NCBI RefSeq assembly: GCF_900109375.1
Contig: NZ_FOAB01000003.1
Location: forward strand, 458,830-522,829
Reading direction: 5' to 3'
Length of the DNA: 64,000 nucleotides
DNA from: Aquimarina amphilecti
Lineage (GTDB): Bacteria > Bacteroidota > Bacteroidia > Flavobacteriales > Flavobacteriaceae
Made by a program: the position numbers and the translations under genes. Positions 1-9,530 of this stretch are shown here, piece after piece. Under the pieces are notes generated by a model, which saw nothing but the letters and a program-made list of their open reading frames with translations, was not told where the DNA came from and did not search any database. The stretch's first letter is position 1. Every line of letters starts with the position of its first letter.

Positions 1-542
1 ACATAAATCCTGTTCACTCCAGAAAGACCTAATTCACTTCCTAACTCTGTATTAAACTTACGGTTAACAAACTTCTTAACCTTATCACTCATACACTTCT
101 TTTTTGCAGTGTTTCCAGCCTCTTTTTCACAACCAGGAAAAACCGGTACATTTTCAATTACTGCAAAAGGAACATCAGCAATTTCTTCTTCTTCTTCAAC
201 ATCTTCTACCTCTTCTACCTCAACTATCTCTTCTTCCTGATTTGTTTCAGTAGATTCGATAATAGTCTCTTCTACCTCTTCCTCATCTTCTACAACATCG
301 ATAATTTCTGGTGCTGGAGGTGGAGGTGGAGGTGGAGGTGGTGTATTTAAATTCTGAGTAATAGGCACTTCCTCTTCCTCTAATTCATCAAGGTTAACTT
401 GACCTATATCAATATTACTTCTGTCATAGGTTTTCCACTCTATACTTTGCCAAGTAACAAACAAAACTAAAATTAGTCCAAGTTGTAAAAACAAGGCACT
501 TTTTTTGGTCAAATCTGCTTTAGGATTTTTCTTCGGTTCCAT
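1..542 (-). CDS. TonB-family energy transducer, N-terminal part (cut by window edge)
   Basis: About 180 residues are visible before the frame runs off the left edge; the ATG is at 540-542. A short cytoplasmic N-terminus is followed by one membrane segment (about residues 15-33), a run of nine prolines (68-76) and a long Glu-rich linker (about 84-130). The visible part ends in a segment with PVFPGCE, which in Bacteroidetes opens the periplasmic C-terminal TonB domain. Such proteins sit in the inner membrane with ExbB/ExbD and energise SusC-like outer-membrane receptors. No exbB or exbD is visible here. The gene is last in the minus-strand order sprA, gcvH, vanZ-like, tonB, but a 153-nt gap separates it from the VanZ gene, so it may have its own promoter; I found no clear one. 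The C-terminal domain itself cannot be checked. Confidence 0.85.
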   Translation of the reverse strand, partial: MEPKKNPKADLTKKSALFLQLGLILVLFVTWQSIEWKTYDRSNIDIGQVNLDELEEEEVPITQNLNTPPPPPPPPPAPEIIDVVEDEEEVEETIIESTETNQEEEIVEVEEVEDVEEEEEIADVPFAVIENVPVFPGCEKEAGNTAKKKCMSDKVKKFVNRKFNTELGSELGLSGVNRIY

Positions 543-695
543 ACTACAATGTTATTATATGATTGCTAAAATAGCTAATTTCTTTTGTAATTTCCAATTA
601 AACGTAAAAATGTAAACCTAAAAATGCAATTTTTAACTTTTAAAACACACATTTTATCTATCTCATAAAACGTACATAGTTCCATAAATTTAATA

Positions 696-1088
696 TTACG
701 AAACTTTTATTCTAAAGCTAACTAATTTGTTTTTAAGCATTATCATCACTATTACTGCTAAAACAATGCCAGAAGTATTTGCTAAAACGTCATTCCAATC
801 AGAATTTCTATAGCTAGTTAAGGTATCTTGACAAAATTCCATCAACAACCCAAACAAAAAGGCAAAAACAGCTGAAATTAACAAACTTTTAGAAAAACTC
901 ATTGACTGTTTTCTCGAAAAAAAGAAAAACAAAAACCAAACTATTGCAAATACAAAATATGCTAAAAAGTGTCCGATTTTATCACTTCCTTCTACCTTAA
1001 TATCAACTGGAATAAGAACTTTTGCTAAAGATAACCAGGTTATCACGCAGGTATACAATACCGCTAGCCAAAGCAAATATCTACGCAC
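696..1088 (-). CDS. VanZ-family small membrane protein
   Basis: This is a 130-aa protein with four predicted membrane segments. It has the VanZ-family pattern: a DKIGHFLAY block near residue 38, an E..Q pair near residues 84-87 and a final [13 protein letters not shown] block around 95-107. The start is GTG at 1086-1088 and overlaps the end of gcvH by 8 bp, so the two genes are probably translationally coupled. VanZ itself gives low-level teicoplanin resistance, but the biochemical role of these short chromosomal homologues is not established, so no function is claimed. Placement directly after sprA-gcvH is a recurrent flavobacterial arrangement. Confidence 0.8.
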   Translation of the reverse strand: MRRYLLWLAVLYTCVITWLSLAKVLIPVDIKVEGSDKIGHFLAYFVFAIVWFLFFFFSRKQSMSFSKSLLISAVFAFLFGLLMEFCQDTLTSYRNSDWNDVLANTSGIVLAVIVMIMLKNKLVSFRIKVS

Positions 1089-1461
1089 CTATAAGTTCTT
1101 TGTACCCATCAGCAGATAAAAGCTCATCCACCTGAGAAGCGTCAGCAATTTTAATTTTCACCATCCATCCGTCACCGTATGGGTCTGTATTAACTAGTTC
1201 TGGATCGCTCTCTAAAGTCTCATTGAATTCAGTAATCTCTCCTGTTAATGGAAGGAATAAATCCGAAACTGTTTTTACAGCCTCCACGGTTCCAAAAACT
1301 TCTTCTTGTTCTAATTCTTCTCCAACTGTCTCAACCTCGACATAAACGATATCACCTAATTCTCCTTGCGCAAAATCAGTAATTCCTACCGTAGCTATAT
1401 CTCCATCAATCTTGATCCATTCGTGATCTTTTGTATATTTTAATTCTGAAGGAATATTCAT
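1081..1461 (-). CDS. gcvH: Glycine cleavage system H protein
   Basis: This 126-aa protein is the usual length for GcvH. It carries the lipoylation site at Lys63 within [10 protein letters not shown] and the early HEWI motif (residues 13-16). GcvH is the lipoyl shuttle of the glycine cleavage complex: it takes the aminomethyl group from GcvP, presents it to GcvT and is re-oxidised by the lipoamide dehydrogenase. None of those partners is in this window. The ATG at 1459-1461 lies 165 nt downstream of the sprA stop codon, and the stop overlaps the VanZ-like gene. Identity is secure; the physiological reason for linkage to sprA is unknown. Confidence 0.97.
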   Translation of the reverse strand: MNIPSELKYTKDHEWIKIDGDIATVGITDFAQGELGDIVYVEVETVGEELEQEEVFGTVEAVKTVSDLFLPLTGEITEFNETLESDPELVNTDPYGDGWMVKIKIADASQVDELLSADGYKELIGA

Positions 1462-1626
1462 CCGAAATAGTATTTAAAATGTTGTTATTATTTTGAAGAC
1501 GAAAATAAATTTATTTTATCAAATTTTAGAAAAACAGATCTAAAATTTATTAAAAATTAATCATTAACGGGTTTAATTAAAAAAAACTAACAAATCTCTT
1601 TTTTAATCAATCACACAAAACCATCA

Positions 1627-4600
1627 CTAATTCCCAAAATTATATCTTAATGTAAAGCCTCCTCTAATCGTAGTTTGTGGAAAAGCTGTTGAAATTGAAT
1701 ACTTGGAAAAAGTATGATCATAAAACAACAAGGCTGTCAAATTTTTACTCAACGCATAATCGGTTGTAAACTTAATCCCATAAATATCCTGTCCAGCTGT
1801 AACTTGCGTATTATCTATATCCAGATACCTAATTATTGTCTCATTTTGACGAAGTGATAAATCAGCTCTAAAATTAAGGTCACTCTTTAAGGTGGTCTTT
1901 TTTCCCGCAATTCTAGTGACAAAAGTCAAATCCTGCACCCTATAACCAAGACCAATGATATATTCATTACCTTGAATCTCTGTTAGCAAATTATTATCAA
2001 AACTTAAGGACAAAGCCCTATCTTTTTTCCATTCCGCAAGAATTTTTATAGAGTTTTTCATCTCCATATCTAACCTAATTAATGGACTAAATTGTTCTGT
2101 AAGATTAACGTTTGCGTATAATTCTGGATTCTTAAAATTATCTCCTTGATCTAATTCATCCGGATTATTCGGATTAAATTCCAGATTTGTCTGAAATTGA
2201 TTAATTGTATAATTCGCACGATACCCATGTGCCATCGAGAATCTCTTGAAACGTTTTTTAAACCATTTTAGGTTCATTAACCCAGTATATTTAATATCCC
2301 AATTAGGCAAAGGAACATCTCTAAAGGCTCCTTTTTGAACGTTTTGAGGATCTGCTCCTGTGTACGCAGCAAGAAACGCTGGTAAAAGTACTGCTTGATT
2401 TGTAGGCCCTAAACCAACAGGGAAATTATTCCCAGTTCCTGGATCTATACCTCTTTCCAAAGCTAAGCGCCTTGCAATAATTAATCTATTCTCTCGAAAT
2501 TTATCAAAAGTTTCTGAATTCAATTCATCACTCTTCTTAAAAGCGGTACCTATTAAAAGAGTTGAAACAGTATAGTTTCCGAAAGTATTTCCTGTTAAGG
2601 TCGAATATGGATTGTCTAAGTTTATATTTCCATCAAAATTATCTTCTACATCCAAATTAACTCTATAATTCTCTGTATAAGTTTCAGAATAATTCCTACT
2701 AGCACTAATATCAATCTTAAGATCTTTAAGCAAGTCTACGGAAGCCTGTATATTCAATTGTCTTCCTTCTACCTCTCGATATTGCTGATTAAAATCCTGA
2801 TACAAGGTTAACCATCCATTTCTTGCCGCTAAATCTCTTATTTCGGCTTGACTTCCGAAGGTAAATCCAACGGTAGGTTTTAATGTTCCAACAAATCCTG
2901 GTTCACGAACATAACCTGGCAAGAAAATACCATTATCCTGCTGGTAATTAATATTAACTTTCTTAACAGCAGTAACCAAACCTATCGCTGTATTAAGCAC
3001 TTTATCACCAATAGTAAGCTTACTTGATTTCTTTTTAGTTCTCTTTTTCGAATCAGCTAAAGCAGGCTTAGCTTCTTTACCATCATCGCCCTCTTTTGCT
3101 TTTTTCTTTTTCTTAGCTTTCTTTCTTCCTGGTTTCTTCTTAGTCAAACCAACATATTTATAAAGAGTTCCCATATCCAGAGAACCATTTACCGTATGGA
3201 TATTTGCATTTTGTACAGTGTTTCCTAAATCAGGTATTCCATCTAGATTCTTTAAAGCTTCACTTCCTTTGGTCCACTGAAAATCCGCAGAATAAGAATA
3301 GGTTGCTCTCATGAACTTAAATAAAGGAATCTTATTAAACGGTATTTCATAATTAACCTGTAATTGTTGACTATGAAAGTTAGGATCTCCTACATCAAAC
3401 AAACCACTCCAAACACCAATAGAATCATCTACATTACCATCATCATCGATAAAATTCTTTACAATTCTATTATTAGCAGAATTAAAACTAAAATTAAGTG
3501 ATTTTGTTAAGTTGTAATTAATACCGAATTGCCAATCAAACAGAAAATTACGCTGTGTTAGTGCCGGCAACCTTAAATCATTTGGCCCTAATGTTATATC
3601 CCTAAACACTTGCTCATTAAACTGCCTTGTAATATTCGAATTAACAGAAATACTTGTTGGTAATAAATTAAAATTAAAATCCTTTATCAAATCAAAATAC
3701 TTACTCTTTCCTAAAAACTTCACCTTCTTAAATGGTTCAACTTCTTTAGGCTGAAAACTAAAGTCATAAGTTCCGCCCAAACGTACACTTTGATCTAATG
3801 AATTCTCTATTTCAAAATCATGATGATCTGTTTGGTTATATGTCCCAGAGAACGCTAAGTTTTCTACATCATAAGGCATAGGTTTACTATCACCTGTTCT
3901 ATCTTTCCGAAGCCCAATTACATTAAAACTTTGTCTTTTTGTATAATTTACAGATTGTCTTCTTATTCTTTCTTTTTCTTCCGGATCTGTCTCATTATCC
4001 AACCTATCTTGTAATTCTAAATCTAAAAATTCTGGATCATATTGCGGTGTAATTAACTCTTCTCCTCTACTATAATTAAAAGGAACCTGTAATCCCCATT
4101 TCTTAGGTAGTAATTGACCCAAATTTACATTGGTAGTAAGATCGTACTGTTTAACATCTTCAATACTTCGTTCGTTTGGTCCTTGTTCTATACCCCCAAA
4201 ACCTATTGTACTAATCCTACCAGAAGCACTAACGGTTGCAAAATCAGCTATATTAGCATCCACACTACCCACAGTAGCCCAACCTCCACGGTTTTTAAGA
4301 TCACTTAAACGCATTTCATTAAACCAAACAGAACCAGATTCACTCGTATTGCTGGCGTTCTTAACTCCAACCATCATCACCTGAATATCTCCAAAATTTG
4401 GATTTCCTTTTATTCCAACTCTTAGATTATTTGGTCCATCAAAAAAGTTAAGATTTGAACTATTTAAAGAACCATCTCCTATTACTGTGGCTTTTACTTC
4501 CTGAAGAAATTCTAAAGGAAGGTTTAATCTATTCCCTTCAGGCCATACCTGATCAGGAACCCTTGTATTCAAATCAGAAACTTGAAGCGGTAATTCTATC

Positions 4601-7600
4601 TGATAAAAGTTATTCGTAAAGTCATTACCCATCCTTACAAAAGCGACTAACTCATCATTTGCTAATGAAGATTGACCGGGAAGATTTTCTGCGTGCAAGA
4701 ATAATTCGAGATTTTCATATTGACGCATGTCTACATTAAAATTTTTATAAACACCTCTAGAGTCATCCGTTTGAAGATCATTTACTGTTAAGGCCAACGA
4801 TCTTTCATCTTCTCGTATTGTAGTATTATTATTTATCAACTCTTCCCTTCTTACTCCGGGAGGAGTCACATAATTAGGAGTCTCTTCTTCACTAACCGAA
4901 GTTACCAACACTTCATTGTCTCCAAAAACATTCAATCCACTTGTTGGATCATTAGTTACATTTCCTAGCTGAACATACCTTCTATAATCTCCTCGAACCA
5001 GATCTAATGTAGCAAATCTTAATATTACCGGCTCATCAAAACCAGTTACCACCATCCTCATAAATCGGATAGACCTAAAATCACTAATGTTCCTAGCATT
5101 AGTTGGCTCATAAATCGGAACTTTAAAACGAAGCCACCTGTACGCATGATTCTGGCCATTTAAGATCGTTCTATTACCTTCTCTAATATCAGTAACATAA
5201 CCAGTACCTCCATCGGTACCAACATCCATATTAGGAAAAATCGGTATTTCATACTCAAAATAACTATCTATAGTATTCATAGTATTATCACGATTCACAT
5301 CCTCTGCTGTTGGAAACGTAGTATTCCCCCGATCTTCATTAGAAACACTTGTTGGCGAGTTTCCTTGCGTTCCATTATAATCATTATATCGTTGTACAAT
5401 ATTACCTTCTCCTTGCAAAAAATATCTATAGTTATCATTGGCAGGATCATTAGGATCAAAAGTTGGAAAAGAAGCTCCTTCTTCTGCATCACTTAATCCA
5501 TCATATCCAGCATCTTGATTTACTCTTGCCTGTCCTTCTGAGTCAAATGCATAAATTAAAGATTGATTTACAGGAACTTTACCAAAATCCGTTGGAGAAG
5601 TATCTGTATCTGTACCGTCCGCTGGGAGTCCATTTTCATACTGTTTTCTTCCATCCTTAAGAACATCTTCACTTATGTTACCAAGGTTAAAAACTATTGT
5701 TCCATTTGTAGCATTTGTCAATGGAGCACCTCCACCTCCAGGATCAAAAAATGGATCCATTAACCAAAACTCTATAAACTCTACATTTGATTGCTCAAAA
5801 TTAGTTGATGTCAATTGACGTGTAATCCCAGCAAAGTTATCTTCAGGGTTTGGCAATACATTATCAGCAGCAGCTTGATCATTATAATTATAAGGGCCAC
5901 GTTCTGATGGTCTATAATGAAGGTCCAACGGAAATAAGGATAATGTCTGTCCAGGAGGTCTATCTGTATCAGGAAAAATTTCATCTAGAAAAATCCTTCT
6001 TGCTGGATTAAACTCTTCATCTTCATCAGAAATACCACTAGGTTTATCATTTGTATAAAATATAGGATCAACTGTATACCAAGATAAATCTGCTCTTCTA
6101 AATCCTGATTCTATTCCATCAAGAACCGCATCACTACTTCTAGAATCAAAACCTATTGGTATACTAGAAAGTTCCCAAGACAAAGCCGAACTCACATCTA
6201 TTTGTGTCTGTGCGCCTTCAAAATCATCTATATATGTAGTTACTTTCCCTCCGAAATCTGCACCTTTTGGAGCTCCTGCAATCAAATAAGCACCTTCTGC
6301 CCTAACAGAAACATTAGAAGGTACATCTGTATCAATATTAGGTAATTTATTTACCATCCTGGTTAAGAAAGGAACCTCTGTAGAGTAATTAAGATTAAAT
6401 CCTAACAAAGTATTATTGATTGGCTCAAAATCGTAACTAGATTTTTGAGTAATAGGCCTTTCATTAAGGTTCAAATACGTTCCACCTAGAATAAAGTTAT
6501 CACTAAACTTATGTTCTATATTAACTCCTGTAAAACGTTTAGTCTGTTGACCAAATACAGCATTATTCTCCGTAGAAACTTGAATTGGTGTATTAGAAGC
6601 TAACAAAGCTTCGTCCAATATATTCACCCTTCCTAACGAATAATTCACAGTATAATCTACACCTTCTTGTAATGTTCTTCCTCCTGCGGTAACCGTAACA
6701 GATCCTTGAGGAACGTTAAATGCACCCAGTGGTATTCCATCCTGTCCAGAAGATTTATATCTTCCTTTTAACTGGAAGTATTTATTTTCTGCTGCCTGTT
6801 GATCTGCTATTACTTTTGTTTCAGTATACAACTCTCGAAATACATACTTACTTTGGTTATCATTATAATTTAATGGATTATTATAATCATTGGGATTAGT
6901 AATACCGTCGTTATCTAACTTATTAAAAAGATGCTGTCCGAAAGGCTCTACTGTGGTAAAAATTACTCTTCCGTTTTCGGGATCAATAGTTAATCCCGGA
7001 ACATAATCAAAGAAACCATCTCCTGAACCATCCGCTCCTTGTACAGGATCATTATTCGGATTTAATCGATCCATATTAAAAACACTCAATAACCTTGTAT
7101 CAGCAACATCGTCCGGTAATATTGTAGCAGAACCCTCTGCCTGCGTAATATAATTAACGGGAGACGGATTAGTGTATACTATATTTAACCTAAAATCTTC
7201 CGCATTTAATCTAAAGGCTCCAGTACTATAGATGTTTTTCATCATCAGGTCCCAGATTGGAAGATCTACATTAGTTATGGGGCTTTTCAACATTTTTACA
7301 ACCAAACTATTACTAGAACCTGACTCAACACCCGTTCCTGAATTATCTCCGATTGTAGCATCTACTCCATCATTTGCAAACTCTCCTACTTGAAATACCT
7401 CTCCTCCTACTGTATATTGAAACGCAACGGCAAGAACCTCATCATTATTTAACTTTTGATTTAAAGATATATACCCCAACTGAGTATTTAAAGTATACTC
7501 ACTTTGATTTAATTGTCTTGCATTTTCCAAAACCGCATAATCAAACCCTTCATTAAATCCTGTAATCGCTCCTGTAAACCCTTGCTGTACTGTTGGTATC

Positions 7601-8811
7601 TGACGTACTGCATCAGTAATTGGTCCTCCAGGTCCTATCGCAGAAGGATCTAAATCATTATTTCTATTATCAGGAAAAGATCCTGCCGGTTGATTAAACA
7701 ACGAAACTGGTATGGTAAAATTACCCGCATCTGGTGATTCCCCTAAATCTTGAATTGCAACAATATTTCTTGCATCGGTTAGCGTTTGCGCACTTGTAGC
7801 TCTGTTCGTTAACCAAACTTCTATTCTAGTAATTTGAATATTATTATTAATAAAAGGATAATTGGTTAACGCCCCATCATAAGTATCTCGAAAATAATGT
7901 GATAAGAAATAATGTCTATTATCATCATACTCTAAAGCAAAAATTTCAAAATCCTCAACAGTTCCCCCTCCTTGCACATTAACTGATCTTGTTTCTGATC
8001 TTTGTTCAGAATATACAGCAGTAACACTGGTCTTCCCGAACTGTAGTCCAAGCTTTGCTCCAAAAAGACTCTGAGACCCTTGGATCAATGAATTATTGAT
8101 AGGCATTGTTACATTACCAATCTCAATACTTCTAATAATATCATCTTCTGTTGGAGTATACTCTAACTTTATTTGATTTTGGAAATCAAAAGTTGATTCT
8201 GTATCATAATTTGCTGTAATCTGTAATCTTTTACCAACCTTACCCAACAAACTAAGGCTAATTCTTTGATCGAAATCAAAGGTAAAATTACTTCTATTTC
8301 TAGGAGAAAAAGCTGGATTATCCTGTTTTGTATACAAAATCCCTAGATCCATCTCAACAGATCCTTGAGGGATTATTTCAATTTCATTACCCCCAAAAAT
8401 TGATTCGAAAAAATTTGAATTCACATAAAAAATTGGAAGAAGGTTTTTACGCTTCTCTTCGCTTCCATCAGTTTTCCCACTAAAGGCGCTTATTTTCTCT
8501 TTAAAATAATCTCTTCTTTGCTCTTGTTCTACTAAATCTTCAAACTCTTCTGGAGTAAGAAACAAAGGGTATCTAACATTAAATGTCCCTAACATTTCAC
8601 GATATATATAGCGATTTGTTATTGGGTCATATTCATATTTATTTATGATACTGTTAGGATCAGGTAAAGAAATTTCACCTAAAGAAAATGTGGTACTTGT
8701 AGAATCACGTACTGTCTCATTTTCCTGACCAAAAAGTACTCCCCCATAAAGTACGATTAAACAAACTAGTCTTTTGAAAAATTTAAAATATAAGGAATGT
8801 AATGAACTCAA
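1627..8811 (-). CDS. sprA: SprA/Sov, outer-membrane translocon of the type IX secretion system
   Basis: At 2394 aa this matches the size of Flavobacterium SprA (about 2400 aa). The N-terminus has a signal peptide ending near LFGQ (about residue 28), followed by the conserved SprA N-terminal region and long beta-rich segments. The last residue pattern (LRYNFGN) is typical of an outer-membrane barrel end. SprA is known to form a giant 36-stranded barrel through which T9SS cargo, including gliding adhesins, crosses the outer membrane. A very Lys-rich stretch lies at about residues 1880-1930 (DNA about 3020-3170). The only start that keeps the signal peptide is TTG at 8809-8811, five nt after the ruvA stop codon, so translation is probably coupled to ruvA. 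No internal frameshift is seen. Confidence 0.97.
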   Translation of the reverse strand: MSSLHSLYFKFFKRLVCLIVLYGGVLFGQENETVRDSTSTTFSLGEISLPDPNSIINKYEYDPITNRYIYREMLGTFNVRYPLFLTPEEFEDLVEQEQRRDYFKEKISAFSGKTDGSEEKRKNLLPIFYVNSNFFESIFGGNEIEIIPQGSVEMDLGILYTKQDNPAFSPRNRSNFTFDFDQRISLSLLGKVGKRLQITANYDTESTFDFQNQIKLEYTPTEDDIIRSIEIGNVTMPINNSLIQGSQSLFGAKLGLQFGKTSVTAVYSEQRSETRSVNVQGGGTVEDFEIFALEYDDNRHYFLSHYFRDTYDGALTNYPFINNNIQITRIEVWLTNRATSAQTLTDARNIVAIQDLGESPDAGNFTIPVSLFNQPAGSFPDNRNNDLDPSAIGPGGPITDAVRQIPTVQQGFTGAITGFNEGFDYAVLENARQLNQSEYTLNTQLGYISLNQKLNNDEVLAVAFQYTVGGEVFQVGEFANDGVDATIGDNSGTGVESGSSNSLVVKMLKSPITNVDLPIWDLMMKNIYSTGAFRLNAEDFRLNIVYTNPSPVNYITQAEGSATILPDDVADTRLLSVFNMDRLNPNNDPVQGADGSGDGFFDYVPGLTIDPENGRVIFTTVEPFGQHLFNKLDNDGITNPNDYNNPLNYNDNQSKYVFRELYTETKVIADQQAAENKYFQLKGRYKSSGQDGIPLGAFNVPQGSVTVTAGGRTLQEGVDYTVNYSLGRVNILDEALLASNTPIQVSTENNAVFGQQTKRFTGVNIEHKFSDNFILGGTYLNLNERPITQKSSYDFEPINNTLLGFNLNYSTEVPFLTRMVNKLPNIDTDVPSNVSVRAEGAYLIAGAPKGADFGGKVTTYIDDFEGAQTQIDVSSALSWELSSIPIGFDSRSSDAVLDGIESGFRRADLSWYTVDPIFYTNDKPSGISDEDEEFNPARRIFLDEIFPDTDRPPGQTLSLFPLDLHYRPSERGPYNYNDQAAADNVLPNPEDNFAGITRQLTSTNFEQSNVEFIEFWLMDPFFDPGGGGAPLTNATNGTIVFNLGNISEDVLKDGRKQYENGLPADGTDTDTSPTDFGKVPVNQSLIYAFDSEGQARVNQDAGYDGLSDAEEGASFPTFDPNDPANDNYRYFLQGEGNIVQRYNDYNGTQGNSPTSVSNEDRGNTTFPTAEDVNRDNTMNTIDSYFEYEIPIFPNMDVGTDGGTGYVTDIREGNRTILNGQNHAYRWLRFKVPIYEPTNARNISDFRSIRFMRMVVTGFDEPVILRFATLDLVRGDYRRYVQLGNVTNDPTSGLNVFGDNEVLVTSVSEEETPNYVTPPGVRREELINNNTTIREDERSLALTVNDLQTDDSRGVYKNFNVDMRQYENLELFLHAENLPGQSSLANDELVAFVRMGNDFTNNFYQIELPLQVSDLNTRVPDQVWPEGNRLNLPLEFLQEVKATVIGDGSLNSSNLNFFDGPNNLRVGIKGNPNFGDIQVMMVGVKNASNTSESGSVWFNEMRLSDLKNRGGWATVGSVDANIADFATVSASGRISTIGFGGIEQGPNERSIEDVKQYDLTTNVNLGQLLPKKWGLQVPFNYSRGEELITPQYDPEFLDLELQDRLDNETDPEEKERIRRQSVNYTKRQSFNVIGLRKDRTGDSKPMPYDVENLAFSGTYNQTDHHDFEIENSLDQSVRLGGTYDFSFQPKEVEPFKKVKFLGKSKYFDLIKDFNFNLLPTSISVNSNITRQFNEQVFRDITLGPNDLRLPALTQRNFLFDWQFGINYNLTKSLNFSFNSANNRIVKNFIDDDGNVDDSIGVWSGLFDVGDPNFHSQQLQVNYEIPFNKIPLFKFMRATYSYSADFQWTKGSEALKNLDGIPDLGNTVQNANIHTVNGSLDMGTLYKYVGLTKKKPGRKKAKKKKKAKEGDDGKEAKPALADSKKRTKKKSSKLTIGDKVLNTAIGLVTAVKKVNINYQQDNGIFLPGYVREPGFVGTLKPTVGFTFGSQAEIRDLAARNGWLTLYQDFNQQYREVEGRQLNIQASVDLLKDLKIDISASRNYSETYTENYRVNLDVEDNFDGNINLDNPYSTLTGNTFGNYTVSTLLIGTAFKKSDELNSETFDKFRENRLIIARRLALERGIDPGTGNNFPVGLGPTNQAVLLPAFLAAYTGADPQNVQKGAFRDVPLPNWDIKYTGLMNLKWFKKRFKRFSMAHGYRANYTINQFQTNLEFNPNNPDELDQGDNFKNPELYANVNLTEQFSPLIRLDMEMKNSIKILAEWKKDRALSLSFDNNLLTEIQGNEYIIGLGYRVQDLTFVTRIAGKKTTLKSDLNFRADLSLRQNETIIRYLDIDNTQVTAGQDIYGIKFTTDYALSKNLTALLFYDHTFSKYSISTAFPQTTIRGGFTLRYNFGN

Positions 8812-8816
8812 TGTTT

Positions 8817-9398
8817 TTATAAATTTTTTAGTGCTTGTTTAATAATATTTTCTACTGTTTCGTCGGGGCTGACCTTAAGAATTTTATCTACAACTTTTTC
8901 TGATTGTTTTCTATTAAATCCAAGGGTTTCTAATGCAGATAACGCTTCATCTTTATTAGTATTGTTTTGGGACACAGAAAGTTCATCAATATTATAAACT
9001 TTAAGAATTTTATCTTTTAGATCAATAATTACACGTTGAGCGGTTTTAGCTCCAATTCCTTTAATGGATTGTATAGTTGCTACATCATTAGAAGCTATGG
9101 CATCTTTTATCTGATCAGGGTGTAACGAAGAGAGCATAGTTCTAGCTGTACTTGCTCCAATACCAGAAACAGAAATCAAAAGTCTAAAAATTTCACGTTC
9201 AGATTTTTCCGCAAAACCAAATAATGTGTGAGAGTCTTCCTTTACTTGCAGATGCGTATATAATTGTAAAACTTCTTGATCTGGTATTAACGAGAATGTA
9301 TGCAATGAAACATGTAAAAGGTATCCGACACCATTGCAATCTATCACTACATCTGTTGGATTTTTTTCTACAAGTCGCCCCTTGATTTGTGTAATCAT
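8817..9398 (-). CDS. ruvA: Holliday junction branch migration protein RuvA
   Basis: This 193-aa protein has the standard RuvA layout: an OB-fold domain beginning MITQIKGRL, two helix-hairpin-helix motifs (VSGIGASTAR at about 77-86 and IKGIGAKTAQ at about 112-121) and a small C-terminal domain from about residue 145. RuvA binds four-way junctions as a tetramer and recruits the RuvB motor; ruvB lies separately at 18136-19158. Together they drive branch migration for RuvC. The gene starts its own transcription unit after the maeB terminator and runs directly into sprA with a 5-nt gap. Confidence 0.98.
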   Translation of the reverse strand: MITQIKGRLVEKNPTDVVIDCNGVGYLLHVSLHTFSLIPDQEVLQLYTHLQVKEDSHTLFGFAEKSEREIFRLLISVSGIGASTARTMLSSLHPDQIKDAIASNDVATIQSIKGIGAKTAQRVIIDLKDKILKVYNIDELSVSQNNTNKDEALSALETLGFNRKQSEKVVDKILKVSPDETVENIIKQALKNL

Positions 9399-9421
9399 TA
9401 GTTAAATGAGTGTTAAGCATC

Positions 9422-9429
9422 CAAAAGTA
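9422..9429 (-). promoter_or_regulatory. Candidate -7 element for ruvA-sprA
   Basis: On the minus strand the bases read TACTTTTG, a match to the Bacteroidetes -7 consensus TAnnTTTG, 24 nt before the ruvA ATG. I found no TTG at the usual -33 spacing (the nearest is 14 nt upstream), so only this half is supported. Confidence 0.35.
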
Positions 9430-9454
9430 AGAAAATTATACTACAATACGGTTT

Positions 9455-9497
9455 AAAAAAATAAGCTTCAAAAACTTATATTTTTTGAAGCTTATTT
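9455..9497 (-). terminator. Terminator of maeB
   Basis: A perfect 16-bp inverted repeat (arms 9459-9474 and 9482-9497, 7-nt loop) lies just downstream of the maeB stop codon. On the minus strand the stem is followed by a run of T (complement of the A run at 9455-9460). It separates maeB from the ruvA-sprA unit. Confidence 0.8.
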
Positions 9498-9530
9498 TAC
9501 TATTAAATTTCTTTCAGGAGTATCTAATCA

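Noticed and set aside
9430..9460. TTG located 13-14 nt upstream of several -7 boxes (ruvA, SPOR gene, metallophosphoesterase)
   Set aside because: The spacing is too short compared with the 17-20 nt seen at the well-formed promoters here, so I did not count these as -33 elements.
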